Of a DNA stretch of 64,000 bases, positions 26,634 to 39,190 are shown one piece after another. How positions within the stretch are numbered: position 1 is the first letter of the stretch; each line of letters starts with the position of its first letter. The notes under the pieces are model-generated. The model ran no database searches. It was given only the letters and a program-made list of their open reading frames with translations, and was not told where the DNA came from. The position numbers and the translations under genes are program-made. The stretch is from positions 1-64,000 of the forward strand of contig NZ_BAAAUV010000032.1 of assembly GCF_039534125.1 (NCBI RefSeq), in the 5' to 3' direction. Source of the stretch: Actinocorallia longicatena (GTDB lineage: Bacteria; Actinomycetota; Actinomycetes; Streptosporangiales; Streptosporangiaceae).

Positions 26634-26851
26634 GGCCACCAGCTCCTTCCACCCTTTGGTCGGGGACTGTACCTCGTGCCTGTTCCGTGCCCTGACGCAC
26701 CCTTTGTCCAAAGTATGTTTCCGCTGGTCAAGTGGGCGAACGTGGTCTATTCCAATAGTCCGGTTCCGGAAACTTTGCAGTATTTTCACAGTAGATTGGG
26801 GACTGATCATCCGTGAAATCCGGGGATGGTACGTACGAAGGGGGTGAGGCC

Positions 26852-28744
26852 GTGCGTCGTCGTGGGGCCCTGGGACCTGGCAGTGAGCCGTTCGCTCCGA
26901 TCGCGGACTTCGGCTTCCTGTCCGACTGCGAGACCACGGCACTGATCGCGCCGTCCGGGAACGTCGAGTGGCTGTGCGTGCCGCGCATCGACTCTCCCAG
27001 TGTGTTCGGCTCGATCCTGGACCGGGACGCGGGCTACTTCCGCATCGGCCCGGCCGGCGTGGAGGTGCCCGCCGCGCAGCGCTATATCCCGGGCACGATG
27101 GTGCTCGAGACCACCTGGTGGACGCAGGGAGGGTGGCTGGTCGTCACCGACGCCCTGCTCATGGGGCCCTGGCACCATGAGAACGAGCGGTCGGAGTCGC
27201 ACCGCCGCGCGCCCACCGACTACGACGCCCAGCACGTGCTCCTGCGCACGGTGAAGTGCGTGAACGGGAGCGTCCAGGTCCGCATGGACTGCATGCCGGT
27301 GTTCGACTACGGGCGCACGCCCGCCCAGTGGGCCTACACCGGTGACGGCTACCAGTCGGCGGTCGCCGCGGGCGCCGGCCAGCGGATCGACGTCCACAGC
27401 GACATGAACATCGGCTTCGAGGGGTCCCTGGCCACGAGCCGGACCCTGCTGAAGGAGGGCGAGTCGCGGTTCGTCGCGCTGTCGTGGAGCTCCCACGGCG
27501 CGCCGACCACCATGCCCGAGGCCGCCGAGCAGCTGCGCTGGACCGTCCATCACTGGCAGCACTGGCTGGACCGGGGCGAGTTTCCCGACCACCCGTGGCG
27601 GTCCTACCTGCAGCGCAGCGCCCTCACCCTGAAGGGGCTGACCTTCTCCCCCACCGGGGCCGTGGCCGCCGCGGCGACCACGTCGCTGCCGGAGACGGAC
27701 GGCGGTGACCGCAACTGGGACTACCGCTACACCTGGATCCGCGACAGCACCATGACGCTGTGGGCCTTCTACACCCTCGGGTACGACTGGGAGGCCAACG
27801 ACTTCTTCCACTTCATCACGGACATGGCCGAGCAGTCCGACGGCCATCTTCAGATCATGTACGGCGTCGACGGCCGCTCGGAGCTGCCGGAGTCCACGCT
27901 CGACCATCTGTCGGGCTACAACAACGCCAAGCCCGTGCGGATCGGCAACGGCGCCTACACCCAGGCGCAGCACGACGTGTGGGGCGCGATCATCGGCTCG
28001 GTCTACCTCTTCGTCAAGAAGCGGGACCGGCTCGACGACCGGCTGTGGAAGATCGTCGTCACCCAGGTGGAGGAGGCGCTCGTCCACTGGAAGCGTCCCG
28101 ACTGCGGGATGTGGGAGGTCAGGGGCGAACCCCAGCACTTCACCTCCTCGAAGATCTTCTGCTGGCTGGCCGCCGACCGCGGCGCCCGGCTGGCCAGGCT
28201 CCGCGGCGCCGACGAGGCCGACCGGGCCGTGCTGTGGCAGAAGGCCGCGGACGAGATGAAGGACGACATCCTCGCCAACGCCCTCGACGAGCGCGGCGTC
28301 TTCACCGCCCACTACGGCACCAAGGCCCTGGACGCCTCGGTCCTGCTGATCCCGCTGCTGGGCTTCCTGCCGCCGGACGACCCGCGGGTCCGCGACACCG
28401 TCCTGGCCATCGCCGAGGAGCTCACAGAGGACGATCTGGTCCTGCGCTACCGCGCCGCCGAGACCGACGACGGGTTCTCCTCCGAGGAGGGCACGTTCAC
28501 GATCTGCTCCTTCTGGCTGGTCTCCGCCCTGGTGACCATCGGGGAGGTGGAGCGCGCCAAGACCCTCTGCCACAAGCTGCTGTCCTACGCGAGCCAGCTC
28601 CACCTGTACGCCGAGGAGATCGACGCGCACACCGGACGCCACCTGGGCAACTTCCCCCAGGCGTTCACCCATCTGGCGCTCATCAACGCCGTCATGCAGG
28701 TGATCGGGATCGAGCGCGGACAGCGCCTCTTCCCCTTCAGCTGA
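26852..28744 (+). CDS. Glycoside hydrolase family 15 protein (glucoamylase/trehalase-like)
   Basis: 630 residues from GTG 26852, preceded by a GGGGGTGAG site; the frame also opens at GTG 26813. N-terminal beta-domain (PIADFGFLSDCETTALIAPSGNVEWLCVPR) and C-terminal alpha/alpha barrel with GDRNWDYRYTWIRDS and the catalytic-region FSSEEGTFTICSFW. No signal peptide, so the enzyme is cytosolic. GH15 proteins of this type in actinobacteria include trehalases and glucoamylase-like enzymes acting on trehalose or short alpha-glucans. It is divergent from ppdK; the 218-bp gap between them holds both promoters. Confidence 0.92.
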   Translation: MRRRGALGPGSEPFAPIADFGFLSDCETTALIAPSGNVEWLCVPRIDSPSVFGSILDRDAGYFRIGPAGVEVPAAQRYIPGTMVLETTWWTQGGWLVVTDALLMGPWHHENERSESHRRAPTDYDAQHVLLRTVKCVNGSVQVRMDCMPVFDYGRTPAQWAYTGDGYQSAVAAGAGQRIDVHSDMNIGFEGSLATSRTLLKEGESRFVALSWSSHGAPTTMPEAAEQLRWTVHHWQHWLDRGEFPDHPWRSYLQRSALTLKGLTFSPTGAVAAAATTSLPETDGGDRNWDYRYTWIRDSTMTLWAFYTLGYDWEANDFFHFITDMAEQSDGHLQIMYGVDGRSELPESTLDHLSGYNNAKPVRIGNGAYTQAQHDVWGAIIGSVYLFVKKRDRLDDRLWKIVVTQVEEALVHWKRPDCGMWEVRGEPQHFTSSKIFCWLAADRGARLARLRGADEADRAVLWQKAADEMKDDILANALDERGVFTAHYGTKALDASVLLIPLLGFLPPDDPRVRDTVLAIAEELTEDDLVLRYRAAETDDGFSSEEGTFTICSFWLVSALVTIGEVERAKTLCHKLLSYASQLHLYAEEIDAHTGRHLGNFPQAFTHLALINAVMQVIGIERGQRLFPFS

Positions 28745-28796
28745 TCACTTGGACCGGTCCGGCCGCCCCGATCGGGCCGTCAGGGCCGGTGTTGGG

Positions 28797-29522
28797 TCAG
28801 GGCCGGTGGGTCGGCTCCCAGCCACGACGCGGGTCACGGGTGGCCTGGCCCGCGCCCCGGCTCCGGTAGACCACGGCGGAGCGGAACGGGTACCCGACCG
28901 GCGCCGCGAAGGCGTGGACCAGCCGGGTGAAGGGGAACAGGGCGAACAGCCCGAACGCCACCAGAATGTGGATCTTGAACAGCAGCGGGACGCCGGTCAT
29001 GAGGTCGGCGTCCGGCCGCAGCAGGAAGATGCCGCGAAACCACGGCGAAATGGTCTGCCGGTAGTCGTAACCGCCGAGGATCCCGTTCTCGACCAGGGTC
29101 GCCAGCAGGCCGAACGCGATCGCGCCGCCGAGGAAGACGTACATCAGCTTGTCGTTGCGCGTCGTCGCGGAGAAGACGGGCCCGCTGGTGCGGCGCCGGT
29201 AGATCAGCAGGACGATCCCGGCGAGCGTCGCGATCCCGGCCAGCGCGCCGGAGACCAGCGACACCCAGTGGTAGAAGGTCTCCGAGACGCCGATCGCCTC
29301 GGTCCAGCTCTCGGGGATCAGCAGGCCCATCACATGGCCGAGGATCACGAAGATCAGCCCGAAGTGGAACAGCGGCGAGGCCACCCGCAGCAGCCGCGCC
29401 TCGTACAGCTGGGAGGAGCGGGTCGTCCAGCCGAAGCGGTCGTAGCGGTAGCGCCAGATCGTCCCGCCGATCACGATGACCAGCACGACGTACGGCAGGA
29501 CCGTCCAGAGCAGAAGGTTCAC
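28797..29522 (-). CDS. narI: Respiratory nitrate reductase gamma subunit NarI (cytochrome b)
   Basis: 241 residues with five membrane segments. His residues in the helices (FHFGLIFVILGHVMGLL and the C-terminal LLFKIHILVAFGLFALFPFTRLVH) fit the four haem-b ligands. It oxidises menaquinol at the membrane and passes electrons to NarH. Its start overlaps the narJ stop by four bases. It closes the narGHJI operon. Confidence 0.95.
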   Translation of the reverse strand: MNLLLWTVLPYVVLVIVIGGTIWRYRYDRFGWTTRSSQLYEARLLRVASPLFHFGLIFVILGHVMGLLIPESWTEAIGVSETFYHWVSLVSGALAGIATLAGIVLLIYRRRTSGPVFSATTRNDKLMYVFLGGAIAFGLLATLVENGILGGYDYRQTISPWFRGIFLLRPDADLMTGVPLLFKIHILVAFGLFALFPFTRLVHAFAAPVGYPFRSAVVYRSRGAGQATRDPRRGWEPTHRP

Positions 29523-30124
29523 GGGGTGCTCCTTGTCGGGAGGAGGTTCCGTGTCGTGCGGAGGTTCGGCGTTCCGAAGGGTTCGAGGCCCACCTGTTCG
29601 GCGGCCGGGCCCTGGCGGGCCAGCCGCAGCGCCTCGGCCCTGTCGCGGGGCGAGGCTCCGGGCAGGGTCGCGCAGACGGTCTCCAGGACGCCGGCGTAGG
29701 GCGAGCCCCGGTCGGTGAGCGCCAGCCGCAGCAGCTCCAGGCCCGCGCGGTGCTCGGCGAGCAGGCCGGGCGAGCCGGTCGTGGCCGAGAACTCCAGGAC
29801 GACCGGCAGGAAGTCGGGCAGCTCACCGGTCGCGCCCTCGTAGCCGTCCGTACGGTAGCGGGCCTTCAGCGCGGCCAGCGAGGCGCCCCGGTTGCGGGTG
29901 TCGCCGTCCCGGTAGAACGTCAGGTAGAGGCAGCAGCGCCGGCGCAGGTCGAAGGTCTCGACATAGTGCCGTTCCAGGTCGGCCCGCGCGGTGGTGTCGA
30001 GGTGGGCGAGGAAGGCGGTGAAGCGGCCGGGGACGGCCTCGCGCAGCAGGGCGCGGCGGTCGTACAGCTCGTCGCTCGGGTAGGCCAGCAGCAACGAGGC
30101 CGCCTGCCAGACGGCGCGGCTCAT
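29519..30124 (-). CDS. narJ: Nitrate reductase assembly chaperone NarJ
   Basis: 201 residues from ATG 30124, overlapping the narH stop by four bases. Contains LLLAYPSDELYDRR, HYVETFDLRRRCCLYLTFYR and the ELPDFLPVVLEF helix of the TorD/NarJ-type chaperones. It binds apo-NarG and helps insert the molybdenum cofactor; it is not part of the final complex. Confidence 0.95.
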   Translation of the reverse strand: MSRAVWQAASLLLAYPSDELYDRRALLREAVPGRFTAFLAHLDTTARADLERHYVETFDLRRRCCLYLTFYRDGDTRNRGASLAALKARYRTDGYEGATGELPDFLPVVLEFSATTGSPGLLAEHRAGLELLRLALTDRGSPYAGVLETVCATLPGASPRDRAEALRLARQGPAAEQVGLEPFGTPNLRTTRNLLPTRSTP

Positions 30125-31760
30125 TCGGCGTCCTTTCCGGGGAACAGTCCCTGGGGTCTGCCCTTGCCGTCCCAGTTGAGGAGGTTGACCCGGCCCCTGC
30201 GGTCCTCGGGGTCGGTGAGCGCGCCGGTGCTCTGGCGCTCCTTCAGGGCGTGGAAGGTCTCGACGGAGGCGGGCATGGGCCGCCCGGACGCCTCGCCGAA
30301 GGGCCCGTCCGCTCCCCCGGCCGCGTAGTCGACCGAGCAGGCCGTCTCCTCGAGCTGCGCGGCCTCCCGCGCGGCCTGGGTCGGGATGACGTACCGCTCC
30401 TCGTACTTGGCGATCGCCAGCAGCCGGTACAGGGCCTCGAGCCCGGTGGCGTCCATGCCGACCGACTCCGCGATGGACGGGTCGGGCTCCTCGCCGAGGT
30501 TGGCGCGGCGCATGTGCGAGCGCATCGCCGACAGCTTGCGCAGCACGCCGGTGACCACGGTGGTGTCGCCGGCGGTGAACAGCTCGGCGAGGTATTCCAC
30601 CGGGATCCGCAGCGCGTCGATCGCGCCGAAGAGGTTCCCGGCGTCCTCGCCGTCGTGACCGCTGTCGCGCAGCGCCTCGACCACCGGGGACAGCGGCGGG
30701 ATGTACCAGACCATCGGCATCGTCCGGTACTCCGGATGCAGCGGCAGCGCCACCCGGTGCTCGCTGATGAGGGCCCGAACGGGCGAGCGGCGGGCGGCCT
30801 CCAGCCACGGCTCGGGGATGCCGTCGCGGCGGGCCGCGGCGATGACCTCCGGGTCGGACGGGTCGAGCAGCAGGTCGAGCTGGGCCCGGTAGAGCGCCTG
30901 GTCGTCCTCGACGGACGCCGCCTCCAGGACCCTGTCGGCGTCGTACAGCAGCACCCCGAGGTAGCGCAGCCGGCCCACGCACGTCTCGGAGCAGACGGTC
31001 GGCAGCCCGACCTCGATCCGCGGGTAGCAGAGCGTGCACTTCTCGGCCTTGCCGGTCTTGTGGTTGAAGTAGATCTTCTTGTACGGGCAGCCGGTGACGC
31101 ACATCCGCCAGCCCCGGCACTTGTCCTGGTCGACCAGGACGATCCCGTCCTCCTCGCGCTTGTAGATCGCCCCCGACGGGCAGGACGCCCCGCACGCCGG
31201 GTTGAGGCAGTGCTCGCAGATCCGCGGCAGGTAGAACATGAAGGCGTTCTCGAAGTCGAGCCGCACCCTGCCGGAGATCCTCTCCACCACCGGGTCCTGC
31301 GCCGCGAGCTCGGGGCCGCCCGCGAGGTCGTCGTCCCAGTTGGCGCTCCACTCGACCTTCGTGGGCTCGCCCGTGATGAGCGAGAAGGGCCGGGCGACGG
31401 GGATGTTCTCCGACAGCGGCGCGGTGGTGAGGGTCTCGTAGTCGTAGGTCCAGGGCTCGTAGTAGTCCTTGATCGACGGCATGAGCGGGTTGGCGAAGAT
31501 CGTGACCAGCTTGCGGAAGCGGCCGCCCGCGCGGAGCGTCAGGCCGCCGCGCCGGTTCAGCTTCCAGCCGCCCTTCCAGACGTCCTGGTCCTCGTGCCGC
31601 CGGGGATAGCCCTGTCCCGGACGGGTCTCGACGTTGTTGAACCACGCGTACTCGACACCGCTCCGGTTGGTCCAGGCCTGCTTGCAGGTGACCGAGCAGG
31701 TGTGGCAGCCGATGCACTTGTCGAGATTCATGACCATGGCGAGCTGGGACATCACGCGCA

Positions 31761-31761
<1 letters not shown>
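30121..31761 (-). CDS. narH: Nitrate reductase beta subunit NarH (iron-sulfur)
   Basis: 546 residues; ATG 31761 overlaps the narG stop by three bases. Four cysteine clusters are visible: CIGCHTCSVTC, CEHCLNPACGASC, CRGWRMCVTGC (Trp in place of one Cys, as in the 3Fe-4S site) and CTLCYPRIEVGLPTVCSETC. They carry electrons from NarI haems to NarG. Length and cluster order match NarH of other actinobacteria. Confidence 0.96.
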
Positions 31762-35360
<3,599 letters not shown>

Positions 35361-35442
35361 GGTCTCCTCCTCGGACGGCGAACGATAGAGAACATGCCCC
35401 GGAGGGTAGGAGTTTGATCACACTGAGTAGCGGGAGTTGTCC
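35361..35442. promoter_or_regulatory. Divergent narG-narK promoter region
   Basis: 82 bases separate the divergent narG and narK starts. GGGAG lies six bases before narK ATG 35443. A TTTGATCAC element is present, but I see no complete FNR-type palindrome and no clear GlnR box. Regulation by oxygen or nitrate is likely from the gene content but not shown by the sequence. Confidence 0.45.
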
Positions 35443-36684
35443 ATGGAAGCCACAGCAGAGCTCAAAGCCGGGCAGAGCAGGAACCTCGCGCTCGCCACCT
35501 GGACGTTCGCGATCAACTTCTGGGCGTGGAACCTGATCGGGCCGCTGTCGGCGACCTACTCCAAGGATCTGGACCTGTCGGCGTCCCAGGCGGCGATGCT
35601 GGTGGCCATCCCGGTCCTGGTCGGCTCCCTCGGGCGGATCCCCGTCGGTGCGCTCACCGACCGCTACGGCGGCCGGATCATGTTCGCCGTGGTCAGTTTC
35701 CTGACGATCGTCCCGGTGGTCTTCGTGGGCTTCGCGGACTCCTATCCCGCCCTGCTCGTCGGCGGATTCGTGCTGGGCGTCGGCGGCACGGCCTTCGCGG
35801 TCGGGGTGCCGTTCTGCAACGCCTGGTACGACAAGCCCCGGCGCGGGTTCGCCACCGGAGTGTTCGGCGCGGGCATGGGCGGCACCGCGCTCTCGGCGTT
35901 CTTCACGCCCCGCCTGGCGGAGTCGATCGGGCGGGCCCAGACCCATCTGGTGATCGCGGCACTGCTGGCCGCGACCGGTGTCCTGATGCTCGTGGCCTCG
36001 CGGAACTCTCCGCTGTGGAAGGCCTCGAAGGAGAAGGTGCTGCCCCGGCTGATGGAGGTCGGGAGGATGCCCATCACCTGGAAGACGGCCTTCCTCTACG
36101 CGGTGGCCTTCGGCGGCTTCGTGGCGTTCTCGACCTACCTGCCGACCCTGCTGAAGAACGAGTACGGCTACGACCAGGTCGCGGCCGGGGTCCGGACGGC
36201 GGGCTTCTCCCTGGCCGCGGTCATCGGACGGCCGCTCGGCGGCACGCTGGCCGACCGGTTCGGAGCCCGCAGCGTGCTCATGGCCTCCTTCGCCTCGACG
36301 GCGCTGCTCGCCCTCGCCATCGGCATGGAACCCTCTCCCGAGCTACCGGCCGGGCTCACCTTCACGCTCATGGCGCTCGCTCTCGGCCTCGGCACGGGCG
36401 GGGTGTTCGCCCTCATCGGCAAGGTCGTCGAACCCGAGCGGGTGGGGAGCGTCACGGGGCTGGTCGGGGCGGCCGGCGGTCTCGGCGGCTACTTCCCGCC
36501 GCTGGTCATGGGCGCGGTCTACGGCGCGACCGGCTCCTACTTCATCGGCCTGCTGCTGCTGTCGGCCACCGCGCTGGCCGCGCTGCTGTACACCGCGACG
36601 GCCTTCCGGGAGCGCCGTCCGGCCGGCCGGCACGAGGCCCCCAGGCCCGCCGGCGGGAAGAGGTCCGAGCGGACCCGGTCCTGA
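35443..36684 (+). CDS. narK: NarK/NasA-family nitrate/nitrite transporter (MFS)
   Basis: 413 residues with about twelve hydrophobic segments. Two nitrate-signature-like segments are visible, FVLGVGGTAFAVGVPFCNAW in helix 5 and LGLGTGGVFALIGKV in helix 11. ALTDRYGGR and TLADRFGAR are the MFS loop motifs. It imports nitrate and/or exports nitrite for the adjacent NarGHJI enzyme. ATG 35443 is chosen over a TTG two codons earlier because of GGGAG spacing. Confidence 0.93.
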   Translation: MEATAELKAGQSRNLALATWTFAINFWAWNLIGPLSATYSKDLDLSASQAAMLVAIPVLVGSLGRIPVGALTDRYGGRIMFAVVSFLTIVPVVFVGFADSYPALLVGGFVLGVGGTAFAVGVPFCNAWYDKPRRGFATGVFGAGMGGTALSAFFTPRLAESIGRAQTHLVIAALLAATGVLMLVASRNSPLWKASKEKVLPRLMEVGRMPITWKTAFLYAVAFGGFVAFSTYLPTLLKNEYGYDQVAAGVRTAGFSLAAVIGRPLGGTLADRFGARSVLMASFASTALLALAIGMEPSPELPAGLTFTLMALALGLGTGGVFALIGKVVEPERVGSVTGLVGAAGGLGGYFPPLVMGAVYGATGSYFIGLLLLSATALAALLYTATAFRERRPAGRHEAPRPAGGKRSERTRS

Positions 36685-36771
36685 CAGGACCCCGACAACA
36701 CGTCAGATCGGCCTGCCAGGATTACATGAGAAGTTGTCACATTCCGGCCAGGGCCGAAGATTCTGCGGGCA

Positions 36772-36800
36772 TTGACGGCGGTTCGGCGACTCTTTACGTT
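36772..36800 (+). promoter_or_regulatory. Candidate vegetative promoter of the secreted protein gene
   Basis: TTGACG at 36772-36777 and TACGTT at 36795-36800 with a 17-base spacer, about 35 bases before the ATG at 36836, which has AAGGAG upstream. Confidence 0.5.
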
Positions 36801-36835
36801 CAGGGCGGCATCAAAACCGGACGAAGGAGTCGCTG

Positions 36836-37516
36836 ATGCGCCAAACCAGACAGCTCGCCGCCGCGGTGGCCATGGCCGCCACCGCCCTCGCGGTCGGCGC
36901 CCCCGCCCACGCGGCGACGACCACCGTCAAGCGCGTCCCCGGCGGGACCGCCTACTCCGGTGCCGTGCAGGCCCTGCTGCTCGGCACCGCCACCGTGTCC
37001 ACCTCGATCGGCAGCGGAAGCTGCAACAGCTCCACGATGACCGGCTCGGTCAACTCGAACGGGACGGGGCTCTCGATCGCCTCGGCCACGTTCGCCTGGA
37101 CCCCCTCGCCGCCCGGCCCCGGCTGCCAGGGCTCGACCACCTCCACCGTCACGTCCCAGAACACGCCGTGGACCGGCGGGAACGTCACCTACGCACCCGT
37201 CTCCGGCGGCAGGGACGCGACCGTCACCATCGCCAACTTCAGGGTCAAGGCGGTCGTGAACCTGTTCGGCGGGATCACCTGCATCTACGGCGGGACGATC
37301 GTCGCCAACGGCTTCAACGGCACCAACCCCGCCCGCCCCGTCCCCGGCAACGGCGAGGCGCAGGCCGGCCTGAGCGGCGCCACCGTCAACAAGATCAGTT
37401 CCGGGAGCAGCTTCCTGTGCCCGGGCACCGCCACCGTCAGCGGCACCTACCAGCTCAAGGGCGAGGTCACCGCGGGCTCGGGCGTCTTCAACCAGTCCCT
37501 CCAGGTCACCGCCTGA
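36836..37516 (+). CDS. Secreted protein of unknown function
   Basis: 226 residues. A clear Sec signal peptide (MRQTRQLAAAVAMAATALAV, cleavage likely after AHA at residue 26) is followed by a Ser/Thr/Gly-rich, beta-sheet-like body with no charged patches and four cysteines (two apparent disulfides). No catalytic motif or cell-wall anchor is visible. I do not recognise the family; it resembles the many small secreted beta-sandwich proteins of actinomycetes. A monocistronic unit with its own promoter and terminator. Confidence 0.8.
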   Translation: MRQTRQLAAAVAMAATALAVGAPAHAATTTVKRVPGGTAYSGAVQALLLGTATVSTSIGSGSCNSSTMTGSVNSNGTGLSIASATFAWTPSPPGPGCQGSTTSTVTSQNTPWTGGNVTYAPVSGGRDATVTIANFRVKAVVNLFGGITCIYGGTIVANGFNGTNPARPVPGNGEAQAGLSGATVNKISSGSSFLCPGTATVSGTYQLKGEVTAGSGVFNQSLQVTA

Positions 37517-37555
37517 CCGTCCCGCCGACCCGACACCGGCCGGATGTGAAGCGGA

Positions 37556-37590
37556 CCCGTCCGCGCCCACCCGACATGGGCGCGGACGGG
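37556..37590. terminator. Bidirectional terminator between convergent genes
   Basis: Perfect 14-bp stem CCCGTCCGCGCCCA / TGGGCGCGGACGGG with a 7-base loop, between the ends of the secreted-protein gene and the alpha/beta hydrolase gene. Confidence 0.75.
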
Positions 37591-37603
37591 CCGCCCCTTC
37601 AGC

Positions 37604-38485
37604 TTAGAAGGCGTGCCGCTCGATCTCGCTGACGAGTTCCGGCCAGACGCCGGGAGCGAACATGTGCCCCATCCGCTCGACCAGCACGTACCGCGCCCCG
37701 GGGATCTTCCGCGCCAGCGCGGCTCCCCCCGCGGGCCTGATCAGGGGGTCCTCCGCCCCGCTGATGACGAGGGTCGGCTGGGCGATGGCGCCGATCCCGC
37801 CCGCCGGGAGCTTCTCGCCGCGGCCGGCCGCGAGCTGGCGGGCCCGCGCGTCCGGGTCGGGCGTCCTGCGCCGCACCGCCTCCTCGGCGATCTCGCGCAG
37901 CCAGTCCTCGTCGAAGGGCAGGCTCCTGGCCCCGGTGAGCCGGGTGATGTCCATGAGCATCCGGACCTTCTCCGCCGGGGAGTCCCCGTACCGCTTGAAG
38001 ATCAGCTTGAGCGGCCCGGGCAGGCGGACGTAGCGGAACATCCCGAAGTCGGTGCCGACCATCGGGATCGCCGACATGAGGATCAGCGACCGCACCCGCC
38101 CGGGGTACTTCAGCGCCGCGAACTGCGCCAGCCCACCGCCCATCGACAGCCCGCACAGGTGCGCCGACTCCCAGCCCAGGGCGTCCTGGACGGCCACCAG
38201 GTCGTCGATCATGTCGCCGCCGGTGTAGGCCTTCTTCCGCCCGGTGAAGTGGGTGGACAGGCCCGCGTCCCGGTGGTCGTACCTGACGACCTGGAATCCG
38301 GCTGCGACCAGGGCCTCGCAGAACCCGTCGGCCCAGCCGACCATCTGCCCGTCGAGCCCGCTGATCAGCATCAGCGGCCGCCCGCCGGGCTTCCCGAACA
38401 CCTCGTAGGCGATCTCGACGTCTCCGTTGCGCGCGATCCCGCTCTCCACGACCAGCACCTCCACAGGTTTACAATGCACTTGCAT
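37604..38485 (-). CDS. Alpha/beta hydrolase regulated with a TetR repressor
   Basis: 293 residues from ATG 38485; a GTG a few codons in (VESGIARNG), with GGAGG upstream, is a good alternative start and would leave the operator free. Nucleophile Ser in GLSMGGG (about residue 115), acid Asp in GAEDPLI, His in RMGHMF. DHRDAGLSTHF fits the oxyanion/N-terminal region of the epoxide-hydrolase/haloperoxidase-like group. Substrate unknown. Divergent from the tetR gene, which probably represses it. Confidence 0.9.
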   Translation of the reverse strand: MQVHCKPVEVLVVESGIARNGDVEIAYEVFGKPGGRPLMLISGLDGQMVGWADGFCEALVAAGFQVVRYDHRDAGLSTHFTGRKKAYTGGDMIDDLVAVQDALGWESAHLCGLSMGGGLAQFAALKYPGRVRSLILMSAIPMVGTDFGMFRYVRLPGPLKLIFKRYGDSPAEKVRMLMDITRLTGARSLPFDEDWLREIAEEAVRRRTPDPDARARQLAAGRGEKLPAGGIGAIAQPTLVISGAEDPLIRPAGGAALARKIPGARYVLVERMGHMFAPGVWPELVSEIERHAF

Positions 38486-38509
38486 GGTATCAAAAAATGC
38501 GGTCGCATT
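38473..38509. promoter_or_regulatory. Two palindromic operator sites between hydrolase and tetR
   Basis: Site 1 AATGCACTTGCATG (38473-38486) and site 2 AATGCGGTCGCATT (38496-38509), each a palindrome of AATGC arms, centres 23 bases apart (about two helical turns). Site 2 is perfect. This suits cooperative binding by the divergent TetR regulator, controlling both genes. Confidence 0.7.
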
Positions 38510-38526
38510 GCCAAAAGGAGCGCACG

Positions 38527-39123
38527 TTGCCCAAGCAGGTCGATCACGACGAACGCCGGCGGACCATCGCTGAGGCGGTCATCGAGCTGGTCACGACCGC
38601 CGGCGTCGAGGCCGCCTCCCTCCGCACGGTCGCCGCCGAGGCGGGCGTCTCGATGGGCTCGGTCCAGCACTACTTCAAGACCAAGGACGAGATGCTCCTG
38701 TTCGCCCTGGAGCACGGCAACGCCATGCTCGGCCCGCGCGTCCAGCGGCTGCTGGCCGAAGCCGGGCCGCTCTCGCTCCGCGAGACCTACCGCCTGTTCT
38801 TCACCCTGCTGCTGCCCTTCGACGAGCAGTCGCGGCGCGGCGCCCGGCTGTGGGCCGCCCTCATCGCCCGCGGCTGCGTCGACGGCCCGACCCACCGGCT
38901 GGCCTCGGACGCCTATGCCAACCTGACCGCGTTCGTCCTGCGTGAGCTCGGCAAGGTGGCCGAGGCGAAGGAGATCCCGGCGGATCTCGACCTGCCGCAG
39001 GCCGCCCGGCACCTCGTCAGCGTCGTCGAGGGACTGCGCTGGCCGCTGCTGTTCGGCGCTTTCACCCCCGAGCAGGCACTGGCCGTCCTGGACGCCCAGC
39101 TCGACCGGATCTTTCTCGGCTGA
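38527..39123 (+). CDS. TetR family transcriptional regulator
   Basis: 198 residues from TTG 38527 with AAAAGGAG six bases upstream; a frame opening at ATG 38497 would start inside the operator and is rejected. N-terminal helix-turn-helix LRTVAAEAGVSMGSVQHYFKTKDEMLLFALEH is typical of TetR. The C-terminal ligand domain is helical with no named match. It lies divergent from the alpha/beta hydrolase gene, with two palindromes in between. Confidence 0.92.
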   Translation: MPKQVDHDERRRTIAEAVIELVTTAGVEAASLRTVAAEAGVSMGSVQHYFKTKDEMLLFALEHGNAMLGPRVQRLLAEAGPLSLRETYRLFFTLLLPFDEQSRRGARLWAALIARGCVDGPTHRLASDAYANLTAFVLRELGKVAEAKEIPADLDLPQAARHLVSVVEGLRWPLLFGAFTPEQALAVLDAQLDRIFLG

Positions 39124-39144
39124 GCGCCTCGCCCCGGTCATGAG

Positions 39145-39176
39145 AACGGCCGTCCCGGAGATCCGGGACGGCCGTT
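39145..39176. terminator. Bidirectional terminator between tetR and glyS
   Basis: Perfect 14-bp stem AACGGCCGTCCCGG / CCGGGACGGCCGTT with a 4-base AGAT loop, between the convergent ends of tetR and glyS; it ends in TTTC on the plus strand. Confidence 0.85.
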
Positions 39177-39190
39177 TCGAGGCGTGCGGT

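Noticed and set aside
28745..28796. Terminator between GH15 and narI genes
   Set aside because: Only short palindromes (GGACCGGTCC) without a stable long stem or T-run.
35361..35442. FNR-type box between narG and narK
   Set aside because: Only a half-like TTTGATCAC; no matching second half at the right spacing.
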